Shown one piece after another: positions 7,123 to 15,091 of a stretch of DNA of 24,188 nucleotides. Under the pieces are notes generated by a model. That model ran no database searches and was not told the origin of the DNA. It saw only the letters and a list, made by a program, of their open reading frames with translations. Made by a program: the position numbers and the translations under genes. Each line of letters opens with the position of its first letter. Position 1 is the stretch's first letter. Origin of the DNA: CALVUP01 sp964422195 (GTDB lineage Bacteria > Bacillota_I > Bacilli_A > RF39 > UBA660); contig CAYRAF010000017.1 in assembly GCA_964422195.1 (NCBI GenBank), positions 1 to 24,188 on the forward strand, written 5' to 3'.

Positions 7123-9407
7123 ATTTCTTCTAAATCTTCTCCATTTTCTACTATATATTTTTCATGTTCTTTTAATTTTTTCTTCATATCAGAAATAATG
7201 TTTTTTCTTACATCGTCATCAATGTATATAGTCTTTACTGCATCTATTACTAAATGAAATCTATCTAATTTGTTTTTAACTCTCATATCAAATGAAGTAG
7301 TAATAGTACCTTCCTCATGATAACCATGAACATAAATATTATGATTATGTCTAAAATAAGTTAATTCATGAATTAATGTAGGATAACCATGATAAGCAAA
7401 TATAATTGGTTTATCTTTTGTAAATAAACTATCATATTCTCTATCAGTTAAAGCATGTGGATGATTAGTAGTAGAATCCAATTTCATTAAATCAACTACA
7501 TTTATAAACCTTATTTTTAAATCAGGTAAATATTCTTTTAAAATCTTTGTTGCTGCGATTGCTTCTACTGTAGGAGTATCACCTGCACACGCCATAATAA
7601 TATCTGGATTTTCATCATTAGCAACAAAGTCCCATGTACCTATACCTTTAGTACAATGTTCTACAGCCTGCTTCATATTTAACCATTGGTATGATGGATG
7701 TTTAGATGCTATTATCGCATTAACATAATTTTTACTTTTTAAACAATGATCTATACAAGAAAGTAAACAATTAGCATCAGGAGGTAAGTACATACGAACA
7801 ACATCAACTTTTTTATTAGCAATATGATCTAAAAATCCTGGATCTTGATGAGTAAATCCATTATGATCTTGTTGCCATACATTAGAAGTTAATATAAAGT
7901 TAAGTGATGATATAGGTTCTCTCCAAGGAATTTCCCTACATACTTTTAACCACTTAGCATGTTGAGCAGCCATAGAATCAACTATTCTAATAAATGCTTC
8001 ATAACTAGCAAAGAATCCATGCCTACCTGTAAGCAAATATCCTTCTAACATTCCCTCACACATATGCTCAGATAGATAAGAATCCATTACCCTACCATCT
8101 TTAGATAAATTTTCATCATTTTCCTTTATATCTAATTGCCAATCCCTTTTTGTTGCATCAAATACATCATATAATCTATTAGACATAGTTTCATCAGGGC
8201 CAAAAATCCTAAAATTTTTGTTTTTCTTATTAAATCTAAATATATCTCTTATAAACGAACTAGCTACTAACATATCTTGTGCCTTTACATTTCCTGGAGA
8301 ATCTACCTCTACAGCATATTCAGTAAAATCTGGCATAATTAAATCTCTTCTTAATATTCCACCATTAGCATATAAACTTGAACCCATTCTTTTATTATCT
8401 TTAGGACAAAGCTCTCTAATTTCTTCTTTTATACTACCATCTTCATTAAATAATTCTTCTGGTTTATAACTTCTAAGCCACTTCTCTAGTATTTCTAAAT
8501 GTTCTTCTTTTTCCATAGAAATAGGTACTTGATGTGCTCTAAAAGAACCTTCAATTATTTTGCCATCAACCTCTTTAGGTCCCGTCCATCCCTTTGGTGT
8601 TTTAAGAATAATCATTGGATATAAAACTCTATCACTTTCTTTTAATTTTTTTATATCCTCAACTACTCTATCCATAGTAGCCATCATTTTCTTATGCATA
8701 CTTGTTAAATTAGATCCTTCAACCAAATATGGTTTATATCCGCACCCTCTAAAAAAACAAGCAAGTTCTGTATTACTCATTCTAGAAAATAGTGTTGGAT
8801 TACTAATCTTATACCCATTTAAATGAAGTATTGGAAGTACCACTCCATCTGTTTTTCTATTTAAAAATTTAATACCATGCCAACTAGTAGCTAAAGGCCC
8901 TGTTTCTGCTTCACCATCTCCAACAACACATGCTGCGATTAAATTTGGATTATCAAGTACTGCTCCAAATGCATGTGCTAGGGAATATCCAAGTTCTCCA
9001 CCTTCATGAATAGACCCAGGAGTCTCAGGTGCTACATGAGATGGAATACCCCCAGGAAATGAAAATTGCTTAAACAACTTTTTAAGTCCTTCTTCATCCA
9101 TAGTAATATCAGGATACTTTTCTGTATAACTTCCCTCTATATATGTATTAGCGACCATAAAGTTTCCACCATGACCAGGTCCTGATATATATATCATATC
9201 TAAATCATTCTTTTTAATAATTCTGTTTAAGTGCGTATAAATGAAATTTTGACCAGGAACAGTTCCCCAATGGCCAACTATTTTATGCTTAATATCTTCC
9301 TTAACTAATGGTCTTTTTAATAAAGGATTATCAAGCAAGTATAATTGACATGCCGATAAATAATTAGCTAATCTAAAATATGCACTTATTCTTTCTAATT
9401 CGCTCAT
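7104..9407 (-). CDS. xfp: Xylulose-5-phosphate/fructose-6-phosphate phosphoketolase
   Basis: A thiamine-diphosphate enzyme that splits xylulose-5-P (and often fructose-6-P) with phosphate to give acetyl-phosphate plus glyceraldehyde-3-P or erythrose-4-P. The 767-aa product has the family blocks in order: NYLSACQLYLLDNPLLKRPL at the N-terminus, GHWGTVPGQNF (about 45-54), SGPGHGGN (about 75-82), the ThDP-binding GDGEAETGPLA (about 163-173), LNGYKISNPT, and QQDHNGFTHQDPG. The usual length is about 790, so it is slightly short but complete. AGAGGTGG precedes the ATG. Acetate kinase is not in the window, so the downstream step is not visible. It implies a heterofermentative or bypass route for sugars. 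Confidence 0.97.
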   Translation of the reverse strand: MSELERISAYFRLANYLSACQLYLLDNPLLKRPLVKEDIKHKIVGHWGTVPGQNFIYTHLNRIIKKNDLDMIYISGPGHGGNFMVANTYIEGSYTEKYPDITMDEEGLKKLFKQFSFPGGIPSHVAPETPGSIHEGGELGYSLAHAFGAVLDNPNLIAACVVGDGEAETGPLATSWHGIKFLNRKTDGVVLPILHLNGYKISNPTLFSRMSNTELACFFRGCGYKPYLVEGSNLTSMHKKMMATMDRVVEDIKKLKESDRVLYPMIILKTPKGWTGPKEVDGKIIEGSFRAHQVPISMEKEEHLEILEKWLRSYKPEELFNEDGSIKEEIRELCPKDNKRMGSSLYANGGILRRDLIMPDFTEYAVEVDSPGNVKAQDMLVASSFIRDIFRFNKKNKNFRIFGPDETMSNRLYDVFDATKRDWQLDIKENDENLSKDGRVMDSYLSEHMCEGMLEGYLLTGRHGFFASYEAFIRIVDSMAAQHAKWLKVCREIPWREPISSLNFILTSNVWQQDHNGFTHQDPGFLDHIANKKVDVVRMYLPPDANCLLSCIDHCLKSKNYVNAIIASKHPSYQWLNMKQAVEHCTKGIGTWDFVANDENPDIIMACAGDTPTVEAIAATKILKEYLPDLKIRFINVVDLMKLDSTTNHPHALTDREYDSLFTKDKPIIFAYHGYPTLIHELTYFRHNHNIYVHGYHEEGTITTSFDMRVKNKLDRFHLVIDAVKTIYIDDDVRKNIISDMKKKLKEHEKYIVENGEDLEEIRNWKF

Positions 9408-9436
9408 TTATACCACCTCTATTTTATTCTATACTA

Positions 9437-9442
9437 ATTATA
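9437..9442 (-). promoter_or_regulatory. Candidate -10 of the phosphoketolase promoter
   Basis: TATAAT on the minus strand, 30 bp before the ATG; the best -35 (TTTAAA at 17 nt) is weak. Confidence 0.4.
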
Positions 9443-9460
9443 CACAAAAAAAAGAAATTT

Positions 9461-10357
9461 TTAAATCCCTTTTTTATTAATAGAGTTATTCTTTAATACA
9501 ATATAATCTACTTCAGGAGTATAAAAATAATTTAAAAAACGTAAAGCCAAAGGTGCCAGTCCATGAACTTTTGTTACTCCTCCACTAACAACTAAATAAA
9601 TATCTTTCTCTTTTATTGTCTTTTTTTTGATGCCTCTAGCATACCTAGGAAAAAATGTTTTTAAAGGAGAAATAAATCCCCTATCAGATTTCCATATTTT
9701 ATCAAGCCAATTAGGTACTAATCCATTATGCATATGTCCAGATAAAATTAAATCTATTTGGCTAAGTTCAGGCATTAAAGAAAAAGTACTATCCTTAAAA
9801 ACATTTATAGGAGAATGAAACAATAATACATTGAACTTATTATTATCAATTATTCCAATTTTTTTAGGATAATCTTCTATTAAAATATTTTGTTTTTCCG
9901 ATAATTTACCATAATACTTTTGATCTGGTACATATCCTAAAAACTCTATATCTTTATCAATATATTTATCATTATTTAAAATAATTACGTTATTTATTTT
10001 TTTGATATCATCTATAAATTTTTCAGGTATACCATATATTCTTTCTCTTAAATTTTTCTTTTCAACAACATCATGATTACCCAACGTATATATAACTTTT
10101 GTTATTTTTGCTAATTGTCTTAAATATTCTTTTGCTTGTTTATATATATTCTTATTATCTAAAATATTAACACAATCAATATAATCTCCAGATATACATA
10201 TATAATCTGGTTTCTTTATCTTAATATTTTCCAATATATCTATTAAACTTTGTTCTTTTGTATTATTACCTAAATGAAGATCAGTAAGTAAACAAATAGA
10301 AATATCTTTATTTATTTTATTAGTTGTTATTTCATAATTTTTAATAATTAAACCCAT
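9461..10357 (-). CDS. Calcineurin-like metallophosphoesterase (YkuE/YaeI-like)
   Basis: A two-metal phosphoesterase of 298 aa. The metal-binding motifs appear in order: DLHLG (Asp26, His28), SGDYID (about 56-61), LGNHD (about 92-96), a His in the LLFHSP stretch, and GHMHNG. The C-terminal part, ending GVTKVHGLAPLALRFLN, fits the YkuE/YaeI group, some members of which act on lipid-linked pyrophosphates at the membrane. No true signal peptide or membrane anchor is seen here. The start has AGGAGGAG at ideal spacing. The substrate is unknown. The gene is monocistronic and diverges from the GNAT gene. Confidence 0.92.
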   Translation of the reverse strand: MGLIIKNYEITTNKINKDISICLLTDLHLGNNTKEQSLIDILENIKIKKPDYICISGDYIDCVNILDNKNIYKQAKEYLRQLAKITKVIYTLGNHDVVEKKNLRERIYGIPEKFIDDIKKINNVIILNNDKYIDKDIEFLGYVPDQKYYGKLSEKQNILIEDYPKKIGIIDNNKFNVLLFHSPINVFKDSTFSLMPELSQIDLILSGHMHNGLVPNWLDKIWKSDRGFISPLKTFFPRYARGIKKKTIKEKDIYLVVSGGVTKVHGLAPLALRFLNYFYTPEVDYIVLKNNSINKKGI

Positions 10358-10412
10358 TTTCTCCTCCTAGATTATAACCATAGAAAAAAGCCCATATTAA
10401 GAACTTATATTT

Positions 10413-10441
10413 ATAATATCACAGTAAATAGTATGAAACAA
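10413..10441 (-). promoter_or_regulatory. Promoter of the metallophosphoesterase gene
   Basis: TTGTTT (10436-10441), a 17-nt spacer and TATTAT (10413-10418), with an upstream TGn extension. About 55 bp before the ATG. Confidence 0.65.
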
Positions 10442-10472
10442 GTTTTAAATTATATAAATAATTTAGTCATTA

Positions 10473-10481
10473 TGATATAAT
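10473..10481 (+). promoter_or_regulatory. Extended -10 promoter of the GNAT-deaminase operon
   Basis: TGATATAAT, a TGn extended -10, about 50 bp before the ATG at 10533. No good -35 is present. Confidence 0.55.
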
Positions 10482-10532
10482 AAATGTGATGATGTAGATA
10501 AAAAAAAGAAAATAATATAAATAGGTGTTTTT

Positions 10533-10952
10533 ATGATAGCAATTAAAGAAAATGTTAAAAATATAGATGAGTTTAATCTATTATATGATGCGGTTGGTTG
10601 GGGATCATATGATAAGAATATAACAAGAGTAGCCTTAGATAATACATATTATTCTATTAGTATATATGATGATAATCAAATAATTGGTTATGGACGATTA
10701 ATTGGAGATACTATTTGTTTTATGTATATTCATGATGTTATGGTAAAACCTGAATATCAAAATAAAAAGATAGGTACTATGATTATGAACAAACTATTAG
10801 AAAAGATAAAAGAACTTCAATCTATTAATCCAGATATGCGTGTATACTTAGGAGCATCCAAAAACAAAGAGTCTTTTTATAAAAAATTTGGATTTATCGA
10901 AAGAAAAGATGCTGACTTAGGACCAGAAATGATTCTTGATAATGAAGATTAA
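10533..10952 (+). CDS. GNAT family N-acetyltransferase
   Basis: A 139-aa single-domain acetyl-CoA-dependent acyltransferase. It starts with the short helical N-terminus. IIGYGRLIGD forms the central beta strands, and IHDVMVKPEYQNKKIGTMIMNKLLE is motif A, where QNKKIG stands for the usual Q/RxxGxG/A pyrophosphate loop. ESFYKKFGFIER is the typical C-terminal FYxKxGF block. AGGTG lies 8 nt before the ATG. The substrate is unknown. It is the first gene of a two-gene plus-strand operon; the deaminase starts 25 bp downstream. Confidence 0.93.
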   Translation: MIAIKENVKNIDEFNLLYDAVGWGSYDKNITRVALDNTYYSISIYDDNQIIGYGRLIGDTICFMYIHDVMVKPEYQNKKIGTMIMNKLLEKIKELQSINPDMRVYLGASKNKESFYKKFGFIERKDADLGPEMILDNED

Positions 10953-10977
10953 TAATATATTTAGAAAGGAAGATAAA

Positions 10978-11388
10978 ATGAAAGATAAAGAAACTTGGGA
11001 CTTACTTATAAATAAAGCAAAAGAAGTAAGAAATTTTAAAGTAATATCACCATTCATTGAGGGAGGACAAGTTGCCGCAGCTATTTTAACTAAAAAAGGT
11101 AATATATATACAGGTGTATGCATAGATACAGCTTGTACTTTGGGAATATGTGCCGAAAGAAATGCCATACATAACATGATTACAAATGGTGAAAGCAAAA
11201 TAGAAAAGATAGTTTGTATAGATTCTAAAGGAAATATAGATTATCCTTGCGGAGCTTGTAGAGAATTAATAATGCAATTAGATATTGATTCTAAAAATAT
11301 TCAATTTTTAACTAATACTAAAACTTATACATATATAACCATGGAAGAATTGGTACCAAATTGGTGGGGATATTCAAGATTTAAATAA
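10978..11388 (+). CDS. Cytidine deaminase-family protein
   Basis: A zinc-dependent deaminase of 136 aa. GICAERNAI provides the zinc Cys and the catalytic Glu (CAE), and PCGACRE gives the two further zinc Cys ligands (PCxxC). The spacing and length fit the homotetrameric cytidine/blasticidin deaminase group; the VPNWWG C-terminal end is not the most usual form. I chose the ATG at 10978 because AAAGGA precedes it; the in-frame ATG at 10936 lies inside the GNAT gene and has no ribosome site. The likely role is pyrimidine salvage, though a drug-modifying role is possible because this family includes blasticidin S deaminases. Confidence 0.9.
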   Translation: MKDKETWDLLINKAKEVRNFKVISPFIEGGQVAAAILTKKGNIYTGVCIDTACTLGICAERNAIHNMITNGESKIEKIVCIDSKGNIDYPCGACRELIMQLDIDSKNIQFLTNTKTYTYITMEELVPNWWGYSRFK

Positions 11389-11390
11389 AA

Positions 11391-11418
11391 AAGCACTAAC
11401 AATTAAGTTAGTGTTTTA
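11391..11418. terminator. Bidirectional terminator between deaminase and tRNA-Trp
   Basis: Stem CACTAAC/GTTAGTG (11394-11400 with 11407-11413, 6-nt loop), with TTTT on the plus strand after it and a long T-run on the minus strand (from the A-run before 11393). It can end both convergent transcripts. Confidence 0.85.
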
Positions 11419-11428
11419 ATATTCTTAA

Positions 11429-11502
11429 TGGCAGGGGATGAGAGAATCGAACTCCCAACAGTGGTTTTGGAGACCATTATTATACCATTTAACTAATCCC
11501 CT
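11429..11502 (-). tRNA. tRNA-Trp (anticodon CCA)
   Basis: A full cloverleaf on the minus strand: acceptor AGGGGAT pairs with ATCCCCT, D-arm GTTA/TAAT, anticodon loop CTCCAAA (anticodon CCA) on stem ATGGT/ACCAC, and T-arm GGGAG-TTCGATT-CTCTC. G73 and a genome-encoded CCA follow. The anticodon stem has one A-C mismatch at its base. CCA reads UGG only, which fits the use of TGA as stop. Confidence 0.95.
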
Positions 11503-11511
11503 ATGTGAACA

Positions 11512-11540
11512 AGTATAACATATTTTTTTTTGGTATTCAA
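11512..11540 (-). promoter_or_regulatory. Promoter of tRNA-Trp
   Basis: TTGAAT (11535-11540), a 17-nt spacer with an A9 tract and TATACT (11512-11517), about 10 bp before the tRNA. Confidence 0.8.
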
Positions 11541-11545
11541 GTTGT

Positions 11546-11577
11546 TTTAAAAAGAAAAAGGTGCGTTATGCACCTTT
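11546..11577 (-). terminator. Terminator of the 235-aa gene
   Basis: Perfect 8-bp stem AAAGGTGC/GCACCTTT (11570-11577 with 11557-11564), loop ATAAC that contains part of the stop codon, then TTCTTTTT on the minus strand. Confidence 0.88.
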
Positions 11578-12273
11578 CATCTCATTTAACTTCTTCATTT
11601 TTACAATTCTATTATTTCTTTTCTTTCTTGCCACTAAATGTAATGCATAATTATTCATAATATCAAACACCTCATAATCTGCCATTTCTACAAGAAAATT
11701 ATCCATTTTATAGTGCATTAAATCTTCTATAAAATTTGCAATATATTGTCTATTACCTATATTTATATTTAAATTAAGCCCATGAATATTTCTTAAATTA
11801 AGATTATGACTATTAAATTTAGGATTATCAGCGTCTATACTAAATAAAGATATTTTCTCATCAATACCACCTATATCTTCTTGTAATACCATAACATCCT
11901 TATTCCTTATATCACTTTCAAATTCCTCTTTAGAACCATAATGTACTTCTAAATCTAAATCAACAGGTTTTATTATCAACGCTGCATATCTCAAATCTAA
12001 CTTACTATTTTTATATTTTTGAGAAAAAAAGATAATAGAAGGTTCCATTTTTTTATCTTCAGCTACATATATTAAATCTGCGATTGCATTAACTAATATA
12101 TCAGTTTTAAATTTTGAATAATTATTATAACGAAAATACAAAGATATTAATTTAGACTCAGCAATTCTTTCTTGTTCTAATAATTCAGCAGACACAAAAG
12201 AAGCAGAAGCTTGCTCTGCTTTTATTCTAGATAATTCATTTGTTAATTTAGTTATATAATTATTAGTATACAT
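11566..12273 (-). CDS. Unrecognised 235-aa cytoplasmic protein
   Basis: No family is recognised. The N-terminal third (about 1-60) is helical and charged with a probable short coiled coil (ELSRIKAEQASASFVSAELL). The middle is an alpha/beta domain with alternating hydrophobic strands (AALIIKPVDLDLEVHYG, DVMVLQED). The C-terminal end is very basic (ARKKRNNRIVKMKKLNEMKG), which could touch nucleic acid or ribosome. There is no signal or membrane segment. AGGAG precedes the ATG. It is monocistronic, with its own promoter overlapping the terminator of the DsbD-like gene upstream. Confidence 0.8.
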   Translation of the reverse strand: MYTNNYITKLTNELSRIKAEQASASFVSAELLEQERIAESKLISLYFRYNNYSKFKTDILVNAIADLIYVAEDKKMEPSIIFFSQKYKNSKLDLRYAALIIKPVDLDLEVHYGSKEEFESDIRNKDVMVLQEDIGGIDEKISLFSIDADNPKFNSHNLNLRNIHGLNLNINIGNRQYIANFIEDLMHYKMDNFLVEMADYEVFDIMNNYALHLVARKKRNNRIVKMKKLNEMKGA

Positions 12274-12303
12274 TTATATCTTCTCCTCAAAAATCGCTCA
12301 CTT

Positions 12304-12332
12304 ATTATACCATAATTATATAAAAAAAGCAA
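12304..12332 (-). promoter_or_regulatory. Promoter of the 235-aa gene, overlapping a terminator
   Basis: TTGCTT (12327-12332), a 17-nt spacer and TATAAT (12304-12309). The -35 is the 3' arm of the preceding terminator stem. Confidence 0.75.
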
Positions 12333-12349
12333 TCAATTCATGATTGCTT
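12321..12349 (-). terminator. Terminator of the thiol/sulfur operon
   Basis: Stem AAGCAATCA/TGATTGCTT (12327-12335 with 12341-12349, 5-nt loop), then seven T residues on the minus strand. Immediately follows the stop at 12350. Confidence 0.9.
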
Positions 12350-13543
12350 CTAAAAATTAAGCATTATCCATTCTGGTTTTAATATTAATAATATCCCCAT
12401 CAATAGCATTATAACACCAGATATTATACTTACATACTTATTATACTTATTACTAATTCCTTTGACAGAGAAAGTTGCTAATGCTATTAAGAATATAAAG
12501 AAATCATCAAACATATAGAAGAAACAATATAATAAAATATATAGTATTCTTAATAATCCATGAATATTATTAATGGCTAATATTTGAGCATATATTCCAG
12601 GAAAACCAATTGAACAAGCTAACTCCACAACATTAACAGATGCTGCAAGTGCCATGATACCTATAATTGCTAATATGAAATTATTCTCTTTCATAATAGT
12701 TTTCATTTTACTAAATATCTTTTTTCTTTTCTTTTCATCCACTACATGACATCCATTATCTTTTCTAGTTTTATACCAATTTCTTAATTGAATAATACCT
12801 GCAACAATGGCAAATACACCAATTAACGTCTGAATTAAACTAACATTTTTAACTAAAGATAATATAGAACTAATTCCTAGCATAGATAAGAAATAAACAA
12901 GACCAGAAGTAAATAAGAAGGCACTTCCAAGAATAAGCATTTTTTTTCTATCTTTAAACCCTATCATCATATTTATTAAAAATAATAATATCCATAAAGC
13001 ACAAGGATTAAATCCATCTAATAAACCTAATATAATACCAACCAAAGGAACAGATATATTATAAGCATCTACTTCCCCTAATATTGGCAAATTATATTTT
13101 GTTGTTTCTTTCATACCATTAATATTAGAATTGATACTATTAATTAGGACAGACTTAACACTATCCGAAAAACCAAGATAATATTTTTCTCCTATAATAG
13201 TTAATGGAAAATGATTTTTTTCAGCATCACTAAGATTATATACATCCATTGCTTTATTATATAAATCTATATACTTATCATTTTTAACAACTTCATATTC
13301 ATAAAATACCACTGTATCTTTATATTTTTCCTTTAAAGTATTTTTAATAAACTTTCTTTCTTGTTTACAATGTGGACAAGTAGCACTATGAAATAAATAA
13401 AAGTGTATTTTTCCATCATCTTTAACATTACTATACTTAATCAATTTATCTTCATAACTATCCTTTATACTTGTTTTTGCTAAAGTAGAAACAGGATATA
13501 ATATAAGCATTAATAACAGTATATAACTAATTATCTTCTTCAC
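12350..13543 (-). CDS. Thioredoxin-like domain fused to CcdA/DsbD-type membrane domain
   Basis: A 397-aa protein expected to pass electrons across the membrane to extracytoplasmic thiols. It has a signal-type N-terminus (1-22), then a thioredoxin-like domain with the CPHC motif (Cys56, Cys59) in FHSATCPHCKQE. About six membrane helices from residue 165 on carry LDGFNPCALWILLF and NVVELACSIGFPGIYAQ, the paired Cys motifs of CcdA/DsbD. Order is reversed relative to E. coli DsbD, where the thioredoxin-like domain is at the C-terminus. The start is GTG with AGGAGG 7 nt before it, overlapping the mini-thioredoxin gene by 17 bp. It is the last gene of the operon with the cysteine desulfurase and mini-thioredoxin. 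Confidence 0.9.
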   Translation of the reverse strand: MKKIISYILLLMLILYPVSTLAKTSIKDSYEDKLIKYSNVKDDGKIHFYLFHSATCPHCKQERKFIKNTLKEKYKDTVVFYEYEVVKNDKYIDLYNKAMDVYNLSDAEKNHFPLTIIGEKYYLGFSDSVKSVLINSINSNINGMKETTKYNLPILGEVDAYNISVPLVGIILGLLDGFNPCALWILLFLINMMIGFKDRKKMLILGSAFLFTSGLVYFLSMLGISSILSLVKNVSLIQTLIGVFAIVAGIIQLRNWYKTRKDNGCHVVDEKKRKKIFSKMKTIMKENNFILAIIGIMALAASVNVVELACSIGFPGIYAQILAINNIHGLLRILYILLYCFFYMFDDFFIFLIALATFSVKGISNKYNKYVSIISGVIMLLMGILLILKPEWIMLNF

Positions 13544-13799
13544 TACTATACCTCCTAATAATAGCTACTATATCATCATAAGAACATTCCCCAATAATTC
13601 TTTCTAACTCTTTTTCTTTTTCAAAGATTATTACAGGAAGAATCTCTCCAGGATTATATTCTTTTACTATATCCTCATCAAAATCATAATCATATTCAAT
13701 AAACTCAATATTAGTAAAATCTTTTTTTAATTTATTAAATATATTATTCATTAATATACAAGAAGGACACCATATAGCACTAATCTTTATTATTTTCAT
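13527..13799 (-). CDS. Small thioredoxin-like protein (WCPSC active site)
   Basis: A 90-aa cytoplasmic thioredoxin-fold protein. The redox motif WCPSC is at Cys11/Cys14, directly after the first strand, and the conserved cis-Pro appears in GEILPVIIF. It is shorter than usual thioredoxins (about 105 aa), closer to glutaredoxin/mini-thioredoxin size. The ATG at 13799 follows AGGTGAT; a GTG three codons earlier is less likely. The SD overlaps the stop of the cysteine desulfurase gene, and its own end overlaps the DsbD-like gene, so all three are translationally coupled. It probably reduces the membrane protein (or a sulfur carrier); this is inferred from context. Confidence 0.88.
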   Translation of the reverse strand: MKIIKISAIWCPSCILMNNIFNKLKKDFTNIEFIEYDYDFDEDIVKEYNPGEILPVIIFEKEKELERIIGECSYDDIVAIIRRYSSEEDN

Positions 13800-13808
13800 A
13801 TATATCAC

Positions 13809-14930
13809 CTAAAATACCAACTTTTTATAACAATCATCAAAAGCTTTTTTGAACTTTTCTATATCTTCTTTTGTTGTTTTATGAGATAAACTAACTCTAA
13901 TACTACTACTAGCTCTTTTTTTATCATTAGTTAAAGCAAATACAGCTTTTGAGTAATCACCTGATGAAGAACATGCTGTTTTTGTTGATATATAAACTTC
14001 ATATTCTTCTAAAGCATGTAACATAGTTTCTGGTTTTACCCCTAAAACACTAAAGTTTAATATATGAGGAACACATATATCATTACTATTTATTACTACT
14101 TTATCAAACTTCTTTAAATAATTTCTTAAATCTTTATTTAATGATTCAACATATTTATAATTATTGTCCATATTTTCATAAACTAATCTTAAAGCCTTAG
14201 CTAAAGATACAATTAAACTAAGTGTTGGTGTACCACTTCTATAAATAGATGTGCTCTTACCACCATGTATAATTGGTTCAATGACAAGTTTTTTATTCTT
14301 AACTAAACATCCTATTCCTTTAATACCATATATTTTATGAGCTGAAAAACTTAATAAATCTATATTAGATAAATCTATTTTAAATTTTCCAATAGCTTGT
14401 GTAGCATCAACATGATAAAAACATTTAGGATACTCTTTTAGAAATTTCCCTATTTCTTCAATTGGTTCTTTAATACCAATTTCACTATTAACTGCTGTAA
14501 TACTAACTAATATAGTATCATCTCTCATTAATGATTTTAAGTTTTCTATATCAACTAAACCATTGTCTAAAGTTTTAACAAAATCAACTTCAAAACCTAA
14601 TGTTTGTAAATAACTAATAGGGCCATATATAGAAGAATGTTCAAAATCTGTTGTTATTATATGTTTTCCCCTATTTTGATACTTTAAACATATTCCCTTT
14701 ATAGCTAAGTTATTAGCCTCACTGGATCCTGATGTATATACTATTTCTTTATCACTAGCACCCAATAAGTCACTTATCTGTTTAGTCGCACTTTCGATTA
14801 ATTTATTAGATTCTACTCCTAATTTGTGAAGTGAATTAGGATTACCAATATAATCTCTAGTTACTTTAACAAAACTATCTAATACTTCTTCATCAACTGG
14901 TGTAGTTGCAGAATAATCTAAATATGTCAT
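13809..14930 (-). CDS. NifS/IscS-type cysteine desulfurase
   Basis: A PLP-dependent enzyme of 373 aa that takes sulfur from cysteine as a persulfide for Fe-S clusters or tRNA thiolation. It shows YLDYSATTPVDEEVL at the N-terminus, the PLP site block TSGSSEANN, HVDATQAIGK, the PLP Lys in SFSAHKIYG (about 203) and RSGTP. The sulfur-accepting Cys is in TKTACSSSG (about 325), in the longer, IscS-like loop context. The start at 14930 has AGGTGAT before it; the upstream in-frame ATG at 15002 has none and lies before the promoter. No scaffold protein (IscU/SufU) or MnmA gene lies in this window. First gene of the thiol/sulfur operon. Confidence 0.93.
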   Translation of the reverse strand: MTYLDYSATTPVDEEVLDSFVKVTRDYIGNPNSLHKLGVESNKLIESATKQISDLLGASDKEIVYTSGSSEANNLAIKGICLKYQNRGKHIITTDFEHSSIYGPISYLQTLGFEVDFVKTLDNGLVDIENLKSLMRDDTILVSITAVNSEIGIKEPIEEIGKFLKEYPKCFYHVDATQAIGKFKIDLSNIDLLSFSAHKIYGIKGIGCLVKNKKLVIEPIIHGGKSTSIYRSGTPTLSLIVSLAKALRLVYENMDNNYKYVESLNKDLRNYLKKFDKVVINSNDICVPHILNFSVLGVKPETMLHALEEYEVYISTKTACSSSGDYSKAVFALTNDKKRASSSIRVSLSHKTTKEDIEKFKKAFDDCYKKLVF

Positions 14931-14946
14931 AAAATCACCTATATTA

Positions 14947-14955
14947 ATTATAACA
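14947..14955 (-). promoter_or_regulatory. Extended -10 promoter of the sulfur/thiol operon
   Basis: TGTTATAAT (TGn plus TATAAT), about 17-25 bp before the ATG at 14930. No -35 match. Located next to the inverted repeat at 14958-15027. Confidence 0.55.
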
Positions 14956-14957
14956 CA

Positions 14958-15027
14958 CAATAACATTTTTTTTAATTTAAATATAAATATATAAGTATAC
15001 AATTATTTGTTATAAAAAATGTTATTG
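14958..15027. repeat. Inverted repeat near the cysteine desulfurase promoter
   Basis: CAATAACATTTTTT (14958-14971) is matched in inverted orientation by AAAAAATGTTATTG (15014-15027), a perfect 14-bp pair with a 42-bp gap. The right arm is followed by a 13-bp palindrome, GTTAT-tgc-ATAAC style, at 15021-15033. Candidate operator, no known regulator assigned. Confidence 0.55.
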
Positions 15028-15064
15028 CATAACACAAAAACATACTATAGTTATTATTTTAGAC

Positions 15065-15091
15065 AAAAATAAAAAGAACTTATTAGTTCTT
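15065..15091 (-). terminator. Terminator of the amidase remnant
   Basis: Stem AAGAACT/AGTTCTT (15074-15080 with 15085-15091, 4-nt loop), then TTTATTTTTG on the minus strand. The stop codon is inside the loop region. Confidence 0.8.

Noticed and set aside
9443..9465. Terminator after the metallophosphoesterase gene
   Set aside because: T8 run is present but no stable stem precedes it.
10917..11198. Minus-strand frame over the GNAT/deaminase genes
   Set aside because: Antisense to the deaminase, which has zinc motifs and a ribosome site; the frame itself has no features.
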